Shown in pieces: positions 57,245 to 64,000 of a DNA stretch of 64,000 bases. The stretch's first letter is position 1. The number at the start of each line of letters is the position of its first letter. The translations under genes and the position numbers were made by a program. Source of the DNA: Thalassobacterium maritimum (GTDB lineage: Bacteria; Verrucomicrobiota; Verrucomicrobiia; Opitutales; Coraliomargaritaceae); NCBI RefSeq assembly GCF_031127805.1, contig NZ_JARXHW010000005.1, positions 1-64,000 of the forward strand, in the 5' to 3' direction. The notes beneath the pieces are model-generated. The model was not told where the DNA came from and searched no databases. It saw only the letters and a program-made list of their open reading frames with translations.

Positions 57245-58240
57245 CTAGGTTGTGATCTTAGGCTTGGTTTCGATGGTTTCTTCCCAGGAGCGCTTGGTGG
57301 CCGCTAGGAAAATTTCTTCGAGATTTGGCTCGCGTGGGGCGAGGCTGTGTAAGGTGAAGGTGGATTGATTGCTGAGTGCTTCAATCAATTGTGGGCCGAG
57401 CTCGCCGTCGTTTTCGATTCGCAGACTGAGCTTGGCACGATCTTCAGCCAGTGGCGTGCTTTCCAAGATCGTGGCTTCGAACCCCTTGGCGGCCAGTTGG
57501 GGGATGACTTGCGATGCGTCGCCCTCAATGCTCAAACTGAAGCGATTACCTGGCAGAAACTCCTCGCGCAGCTCGTTGCTGGTGCCGGATGCGACAATGC
57601 GACCACGGTTGATAATGATGACTCGGTCGCAAGAACGTTCGATCTCGGGCAAAATGTGACTGGATAGAATGACCGTGTGTTTGCCGCGTAGGTTATCGAT
57701 CAACTTTCGAATGCCTTGAATTTGATGCGGATCCAAGCCGATGGTCGGCTCGTCCATGATGATCACTTCCGGGTCGCCGAGTAGGGCGTCGGCAATGCCA
57801 ACACGTTGGCGAAATCCCTTGGAAAGGGTGCCGATTATTTTGCGACGTGCGGTGCGGGCTAGGTCGCAGATCTCCATCGCTTCTTGCACAGAGGCGCGGA
57901 GTTTGCGCTTGGGCACCTCCTTTAAGCGGGCTCGAAAACGTAGGTATTCCACTACCCGCATGTCGTCTGGCAGCGGGTTGTTTTCGGGCATATAGCCGAT
58001 CTTGCGCTTCACCTCGTGCGGGTTTTGGGCCACGCAGGTGCCGCCCACCCAAGCTGAGCCGGAGGTGGCGGACATGATGCCAGAAAGTATGCGCATGGTG
58101 GTGCTTTTTCCGGCGCCGTTGGGCCCTAGAAAGCCGACCACTTCACCTGGGTTGACGGTAAAGTTGACTTTATGGATCGCGGTCAACGCGCCATATTGGC
58201 GGGTGAGATCTTTGACGCGTATGCTGGGGATGGACTCCAT
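57245..58240 (-). CDS. ABC transporter ATP-binding protein (GldA-like)
   Basis: 331 residues. Walker A GPNGAGKST, signature LSKGFRQRVGIADALLG, Walker B VIIMDEPTIGLDP and the H-loop in ILSSHILPEIE. The last 90 residues form the C-terminal domain found in GldA/DrrA-type exporters (FSLSIEGDASQVIPQLAAKGF). First gene of a five-gene minus-strand operon running to 50207. Confidence 0.93.
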   Translation of the reverse strand: MESIPSIRVKDLTRQYGALTAIHKVNFTVNPGEVVGFLGPNGAGKSTTMRILSGIMSATSGSAWVGGTCVAQNPHEVKRKIGYMPENNPLPDDMRVVEYLRFRARLKEVPKRKLRASVQEAMEICDLARTARRKIIGTLSKGFRQRVGIADALLGDPEVIIMDEPTIGLDPHQIQGIRKLIDNLRGKHTVILSSHILPEIERSCDRVIIINRGRIVASGTSNELREEFLPGNRFSLSIEGDASQVIPQLAAKGFEATILESTPLAEDRAKLSLRIENDGELGPQLIEALSNQSTFTLHSLAPREPNLEEIFLAATKRSWEETIETKPKITT

Positions 58241-58420
58241 AGTTAATTATCTGTTTGGATGAATCCTACATCCTAAAGGAAAAAAGAGGCGGCATCAAGG
58301 CTCAGTCAGGGGTATTTTCACTGTGTTCCATTGAGCGAGCTGCGAGTCTGCCTCGCGACTCTTGAGCAAGCTCGGGGCGCGTCGCGCAGTTGTCTGCCAG
58401 CGATCGAGAGAGAGGATTGC

Positions 58421-59182
58421 CTACTCCCCTTTAGGTGGCTGAGCGCTTTTGCCCGTGAAGTAGTCCTTGTATTCCATGAGGCCGTCCTCGATGGCATCAG
58501 CGACTATGATGGATGCTGCGAAAAACATAATGATGGCATTTGAGGCGGCATCACTTTCCTCGAGCACTTGGATGCGCTCAGAAAATGCACGATTCAATAT
58601 TTCGAGCTCTTGGTAGTAGCTTTTTAAGCCATTCAAGTCCCAGTCCGCTTCACCACCCTCCTTGTAAACGAAAAATTGCTGTGTCAGGTAGGCGCTGACT
58701 GTGCGATGCAGCATTTCTCCGAAGGAACAAAAGGGCATGTGGAAGTTTGCCATGCTACGCAGCTTTTCTAACACGGGGCAGCCGCTAGTCGCCAGCTGTA
58801 GGCCGAGCATCGAGTTGAGTGCGCTTTGCAAGTCGCATTCTTGCTTAAAAACGCGTCTGTGAGTGACGACGCTCAGATCAATCTTTTCGAAAGAAGTGGA
58901 GTTTTTGAAAGTTTCTAGCACTTCGTGAACGCGAACGGCTGCAGGGCAATACTGGCAAGTGGCTCTTGTGAGTGGGCAGTTCGGGCATTGATTTGATTCC
59001 AGTTTGGTCCACTCGGGGTAGGGGAGTGGGATCGGCATCGGGGGCCGTGTGTGGGTCGAGGCTTTACTTATGCCGATTGTGAAAACGAGTTCTTTCTCTC
59101 CGAGTCCGAAGATGTATTCAATCGTATCAGGGGCAGTTAGTTTCACAGGCACATAGCAAATAGAAAATATGCCACTTGGCAA
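58421..59182 (-). CDS. Conserved cysteine-rich protein of unknown function (DUF6901-like)
   Basis: 253 residues. The N-terminal 45 residues form a beta domain (IEYIFGLGEKELVFTIGI); then comes a Cys cluster CPNCPLTRATCQYCPAA and a helical region with LNSMLGLQLATSGCPVLEKLRSMANFHMPF and a closing helix pair. From memory this resembles the family named DUF6901, found scattered in bacteria. The Cys pattern could bind zinc or a cluster. It stands alone: 180 bases after the ABC operon start and 65 bases after the channel gene. Confidence 0.65.
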   Translation of the reverse strand: MPSGIFSICYVPVKLTAPDTIEYIFGLGEKELVFTIGISKASTHTRPPMPIPLPYPEWTKLESNQCPNCPLTRATCQYCPAAVRVHEVLETFKNSTSFEKIDLSVVTHRRVFKQECDLQSALNSMLGLQLATSGCPVLEKLRSMANFHMPFCSFGEMLHRTVSAYLTQQFFVYKEGGEADWDLNGLKSYYQELEILNRAFSERIQVLEESDAASNAIIMFFAASIIVADAIEDGLMEYKDYFTGKSAQPPKGE

Positions 59183-59247
59183 GGCGCTTAGTCGGTGGGC
59201 TTACGGCTCCTATTAGGATGCTTGCTTTTGTGGCTCGGCCTAGAGAG

Positions 59248-60099
59248 TCACTTGCTCATGGCATCGATGCCCGCGGTGGGCGAGCTCGGCTCTGGTAGTT
59301 TGTCGCCGCACACCTTGCAGAATGTGGCGTCGTGATCGTGGTTTTCCCATCCGCAGGCGGGGCAAACTGGATCCGATCCAGAATCTGCTAGGCGTGGGTT
59401 TGTCATTTCTGCGGTGACGATGGCGGTGGGCACTGCGATGATTCCGTAGCCAATGATCATGATGACGGAGGCAAAAAACTGGCCCATCGGAGTTTGCGGA
59501 GAAATGTCGCCATAGCCGACCGTGGTGAGGGTGACGATGGCCCAATACACGCTCTTTGGTATGCTGGTGAAACCGTGCTCAGCTCCCTCGATCAGATACA
59601 TGAGCGAGCCCAGGATGAGTACTAAGATCAGCACACCGAATACAAAAACGGCAATCTTGCGTGCCGAGGAGCGCATTGCACGCAACAGCGTGTTGGCTTC
59701 GCCGATATATTTAGCCAACTTGAGCACCCGAAAGATACGTAATACCCGTAAAACGCGCAGCAGCATCAAGTAGTGTGCTCCAGGGAGCAGTAGGTCCGCG
59801 TAAGTTGGTAATATAGCCAGCAGGTCGACAACACCGAAGAAACTGCGAGCATATTTTATCGGTTTTTCGGATACATAGAGACGGAAAATGTATTCGAGAG
59901 TGAAGAGCCCGGTGATGACCCACTCTAGGATATACAAGACTTGGCGTGTCTCTGGCGAGATTGAGGGAACGCTTTCCCACATGACGAGAGCGACGCTCAA
60001 TAGGATCGCTAATATGAGGACCACATCGAAGCCTTTCTCATCCCATCGGGTGGATTGGAAGATGATACGTCGGCACTCGGATCTGAATCGTCCTGACAT
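59248..60099 (-). CDS. Voltage-gated potassium-channel-like protein with zinc ribbon
   Basis: About 283 residues from ATG 60099 (MSGRFRSECRR); upstream in-frame codons fall in or near repeat DNA. Six membrane helices, an S4 with Arg at every third place (LLRVLRVLRIFRVLKLAKY) and the selectivity filter TVGYGD make it a Kv-like tetrameric channel. The cytosolic tail holds a CPAC-12-CKVC zinc ribbon, not usual for this family. Physiological role unknown. Upstream lies the REP-like array, so its promoter must be close to 60100-60150 or inside the array. Confidence 0.9.
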   Translation of the reverse strand: MSGRFRSECRRIIFQSTRWDEKGFDVVLILAILLSVALVMWESVPSISPETRQVLYILEWVITGLFTLEYIFRLYVSEKPIKYARSFFGVVDLLAILPTYADLLLPGAHYLMLLRVLRVLRIFRVLKLAKYIGEANTLLRAMRSSARKIAVFVFGVLILVLILGSLMYLIEGAEHGFTSIPKSVYWAIVTLTTVGYGDISPQTPMGQFFASVIMIIGYGIIAVPTAIVTAEMTNPRLADSGSDPVCPACGWENHDHDATFCKVCGDKLPEPSSPTAGIDAMSK

Positions 60100-60150
60100 G
60101 GGGGGGAGATAATCTCTAACGGCTTCAGATGGCAAGATGGGAATGGGGGC

Positions 60151-60994
60151 GTAGCCTCGGTTCCGATTGGCGGAAAACTGTCGCTTGCTGCACAGCGCAA
60201 AACGGGGTCTAAAGAGCCCCGCTACTGGATCCGTATGCATTTAAGCCGTAGCCGAGTGCTTTAGCCTCGGTTTCGACTGGCGAAAACTGTCGCTTGCTGC
60301 ACAGCGCAAAACGGGGTCTAAAGAGCCCCGCTACTGGATCCGTATGCATCTAAGCCGTAGCCGAGTGCTTTAGCCTCGGTTCCGATTCGCGGAAAACTGT
60401 CGCTTGCTGCACAGCGCAAAACGGGGTCTAAAGAGCCCCGCTACTGGATTCGTGTGCATCTAAGCCGTAGCCGAGTGCTTTAGCCTCGGTTTCGACTGGT
60501 CGAAAACTGTCGCTTGCTGCACAGCGCAAAACGGGGTCTAAAGAGCCCCGCCACTGGATCCGTGTGCATCTAAGCCGTAGCCGAGTGGTTTAGCCTCGGT
60601 TTCGACTGGTCGAAAACTGTCGCTTGCTGCACAGCGCAAAACGGGGTCTAAAGAGCCCCGCTACTGGATCCGTGTGCATCTAAGCCGTAGCCGAGTGCTT
60701 TAGCCTCGGTTCCAATTCGCGGAAAACTGTCGCTTGCTGTACGGCGCAAAACGGGGTCTAAAGAGCCCCGCCACTGGATTCGTGTGCATCTAAGCCGTAG
60801 CCGAGTGCTTTAGCCTCGGTTCCGATTGGCGGAAAACTGTCGCTCGCTGCACGGCGCAAAACGGGGTCTAAAGAGCCCCGTCACTGGATCCGTGTGCATC
60901 TAAGCCGTAGCCGAGTGCTTTAGCCTCGGTTCCGATTCGCGGAAAACTGTCGCTCGCTGCACGGCGCAAAACGGGGTCTAAGGAGCCCCGCCAC
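60151..60994. repeat. Tandem REP/BIME-like array, 110-bp period
   Basis: About 7.7 units of 110 bp (first spacing 109). Each unit holds two 23-base REP-like elements in opposite orientation. The minus-strand ones are at 60203, 60312, 60422, 60532, 60642, 60752, 60862 and 60972 (each +22); the plus-strand ones at 60248, 60357, 60467, 60577, 60687, 60797 and 60907. Both begin GTAGC or a variant (GTGGC in three minus-strand copies, GTGAC in one), have CTTTAG at positions 12-17 and G/C-rich complementary arms. A shortened plus copy (GTAG then CCTCGG, 60151-60160) starts the array. No ORF is supported between 60100 and 61059. Confidence 0.95.
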
Positions 60995-61002
60995 GAACTT
61001 AC

Positions 61003-61037
61003 AAAAAAGGCCGCACTCTTTCGAGGTGCGGCCTTTT
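61003..61037 (-). terminator. Terminator of gltB-gltD
   Basis: Perfect 12-bp stem: AAAAGGCCGCAC (61005-61016) with GTGCGGCCTTTT (61026-61037) around a 9-base loop. On the minus strand it is followed by T residues (A-run 61003-61008). It lies 22 bases past the gltD stop. Confidence 0.93.
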
Positions 61038-61059
61038 GGAAATGATTGTGATGCTCCGC

Positions 61060-62547
61060 TTATGGAAGCTTGGTGCTGCCCATTAGGAACTTATCGCACT
61101 CGCGTGCCACGGCGCGGCCTTCGTTGATGGCCCACACGATGAGTGATTGCCCACGACGCATATCACCTGCAGCGAAGACACCTTCGATGTTGGTTTTGAA
61201 TGTGCCGTAGTCTGCTTTCACATTGGAGCGGGCGTCAAGGTCGAGGCCGAGCTCTTCAGCAATCGTTGCTTCAGGACCGAGGAAGCCCATTGCCAGGAGC
61301 ACGAGTTCGGCTTCGAGCACACGCTCGCTGCCTTCGACTTTCTTAGGAATGAAGCGGCCGTTGTCGTTGGTCCACTCGATGTTGTGGATGTGCACGCCCT
61401 TGACCTTGCCTTCTTCATCGCCCTCAAACTTGCTGGAGGTTACGAGGTATTGGCGTGGGTCTTCGCCTTGGATCTCTGCAGCCTCTTCTTGGCCGTAGTC
61501 CATCTTGTAAGTCTTGGGCCATTCGGGCCATGGGTTGTTGGCTGCACGCTCAGTGGGAGGCTTGGGCATGATCTCGAGTTGAGTCACGCTCTTGCAGCCG
61601 TGGCGCAGTGATGTGCCCACGCAGTCAGTGCCAGTGTCGCCACCGCCGATGATCACGACGTTCTTGCCCTTGGCGAGCTCTGTGAATTGCTCAGACTTGC
61701 CGTCCTTGATGTCCCAAAGCTCCTTGGTGTTGGGCCCGAGGAACTCCATGGCGAAGCGGATGTTGGTCAGCTCGCGACCTTCGATCGGAAGGTCACGTGG
61801 CTTGGTGGCACCGCAGCAAAGTACGACCGAGTCGAACTCTTCCATCAATTGCTTGGCTGGAATGTCTTTGCCGATTTCAACACCACATTTGATCACGACA
61901 CCTTCAGCCTCCATTAACTCGGTGCGGCGTGTGACCACTTGCTTCTCCAGCTTCATGTTGGGGATACCATACATGAGTAGGCCGCCTGGGCGGTCGGCAC
62001 GTTCGAAGATGGTAACGAGGTGTCCGGCCTTGTTGAGCTGATCCGCGGCTGCAAGACCTGCAGGGCCAGAGCCGACGACTGCGATCTTCTTGCCGGTGCG
62101 CTCTTTGGGAGGTGTGGGGGTGACCCAACCTTCGTTCCAAGCTTTGTCGATGATGGAGCACTCGATGTCCTTAATGGTGACAGGGGGCTCGATCACGCCG
62201 AGCACGCAAGAGCCTTCGCAAGGTGCGGGGCAGACGCGGCCGGTGAATTCGGGGAAGTTATTGGTCTTCATCAAGCGCTCGTAAGCGTCTTGCCACTTGC
62301 CTTGATAAACGAGGTCGTTGAACTCGGGGATGAGGTTGTTGACGGGGCAGCCGCTCGCCATGTTGGCCAGTGTCATGCCTGTGTGACAGTAAGGCGTGCC
62401 GCAGTCCATGCAACGTGCGCCCTGTGTCTGTACTTTTTCTTCGTCGAAGTGTTCGTGAATTTCATCCCAGTCCTTGACGCGTTCGAGTGGCGGACGATTC
62501 GCAATCGTCTTGCGCTCGAATTCCATAAATCCAGTTGCTTTACCCAT
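61060..62547 (-). CDS. gltD: Glutamate synthase small (beta) subunit
   Basis: 495 residues, normal length. N-terminal Fe-S cysteines in CMDCGTPYCHTG...CPVNNLIPEF and CPAPCEGSCVLG; FAD motif VVGSGPAGLAAADQL; NADPH motif VVIIGGGDTGTDCVG; and the closing VFAAGDMRRGQSLIVWAINEGR. It passes electrons from NADPH to GltB. It lies 44 bases after gltB; the spacer is a run of two near-identical TAAGTGTGAAGGTG-type units (plus strand). Confidence 0.96.
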   Translation of the reverse strand: MGKATGFMEFERKTIANRPPLERVKDWDEIHEHFDEEKVQTQGARCMDCGTPYCHTGMTLANMASGCPVNNLIPEFNDLVYQGKWQDAYERLMKTNNFPEFTGRVCPAPCEGSCVLGVIEPPVTIKDIECSIIDKAWNEGWVTPTPPKERTGKKIAVVGSGPAGLAAADQLNKAGHLVTIFERADRPGGLLMYGIPNMKLEKQVVTRRTELMEAEGVVIKCGVEIGKDIPAKQLMEEFDSVVLCCGATKPRDLPIEGRELTNIRFAMEFLGPNTKELWDIKDGKSEQFTELAKGKNVVIIGGGDTGTDCVGTSLRHGCKSVTQLEIMPKPPTERAANNPWPEWPKTYKMDYGQEEAAEIQGEDPRQYLVTSSKFEGDEEGKVKGVHIHNIEWTNDNGRFIPKKVEGSERVLEAELVLLAMGFLGPEATIAEELGLDLDARSNVKADYGTFKTNIEGVFAAGDMRRGQSLIVWAINEGRAVARECDKFLMGSTKLP

Positions 62548-62591
62548 AATGTATAAGTGTGAAGGTGTTTAAGTGTGAAGGTGAGGGCGGC

Positions 62592-64000
<1,409 letters not shown>

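Noticed and set aside
50207..58240. Gliding motility operon
   Set aside because: Only GldA/F/G-like exporter parts are present; no GldB-N, Spr or type IX secretion genes are visible, so gliding cannot be claimed.
60100..60240. N-terminal extension of the channel protein by 47 residues
   Set aside because: The extension runs into the REP array; channel homology begins at the ATG at 60099.
60151..60994. CRISPR array
   Set aside because: The whole 110-bp unit is repeated, spacers included; there are no unique spacers and no cas genes.

Overview
The window looks like a chromosomal segment of a Gram-negative member of the PVC group, most likely a marine Verrucomicrobiota of the Opitutales/Puniceicoccales type (Coraliomargarita-like). 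This is inferred from the combination of a PEP-CTERM protein and EpsI, a GreA with a very long N-terminal extension (as in Chlamydia), a complete MoxR-DUF58-Bat operon, Kdo genes (kdsB, kdsD), an SD-poor style of translation start, and a RAYT-type transposase. No species is identified. There is no prophage, plasmid or CRISPR array; almost everything is core chromosomal material.

Layout. 1-1000: edge of an unknown gene and a PEP-CTERM protein. 998-5765 (minus): an iron-sulfur operon, fur-like regulator, sufC, sufB, sufD, sufT, with candidate promoter and palindromes at 5794-5872 and a terminator at 939-971. 5925-7000: a RAYT/IS200-like transposase gene with a perfect 15-bp hairpin upstream. 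7032-15335 (minus): moxR, DUF58, DUF4381, batA, a batB-batC fusion, batD, batE. 15455-17962: a sigma-54 response regulator, a PstS-like protein and tRNA-Gly. 18145-21557 (minus): accB, accC, Asp23, an AmaP-like anchor and a lipoprotein. 21805-29889: a ketosynthase III/acyl carrier protein/acyltransferase module, EpsI, an O-antigen-ligase-like protein, a FecR-like protein and a CHASE2 adenylate cyclase. 29907-36226: rhodanese, kdsB, trpB, DUF2293, rsmB, greA. 36560-41532: a type II/IV pilus platform protein and rpmH-rnpA-yidD-yidC-yebC. 41627-50168: small lipoprotein, kdsD, LOG protein, an amidase-fold protein, mutL, a YyaL-like protein, sufU and a truncated ABM-domain remnant. 50207-58240 (minus): a Gld-like ABC export operon with DUF4340 and AsmA-like proteins. 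58421-60099: a cysteine-rich conserved protein and a potassium-channel-like protein. 60151-60994: a tandem array of inverted REP-like elements. 61003-64000 (minus): gltD and the 3' part of gltB.

How the genes fit together. The suf genes with the distant sufU make most of an Fe-S assembly pathway, but no cysteine desulfurase is present here. The acc genes supply malonyl-CoA next to a small acyl-transfer module. EpsI, the ligase-like protein and the PEP-CTERM protein point to a surface polysaccharide/exosortase system whose exosortase lies outside the window. kdsD and kdsB are two steps of Kdo synthesis for LPS.

Most notable: (1) the BIME-like array of two opposed REP variants that share a GT[A/G]G head and a CTTTAG core; (2) an amidase-family protein with all three catalytic residues replaced; (3) an atypical Fur-family regulator heading the suf operon, with Cys at the usual sensor-Asp position; (4) an ABM-domain remnant abutting sufU; (5) a MutL that lacks the endonuclease motif. 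All calls come from reading the sequence alone; no database search was run.
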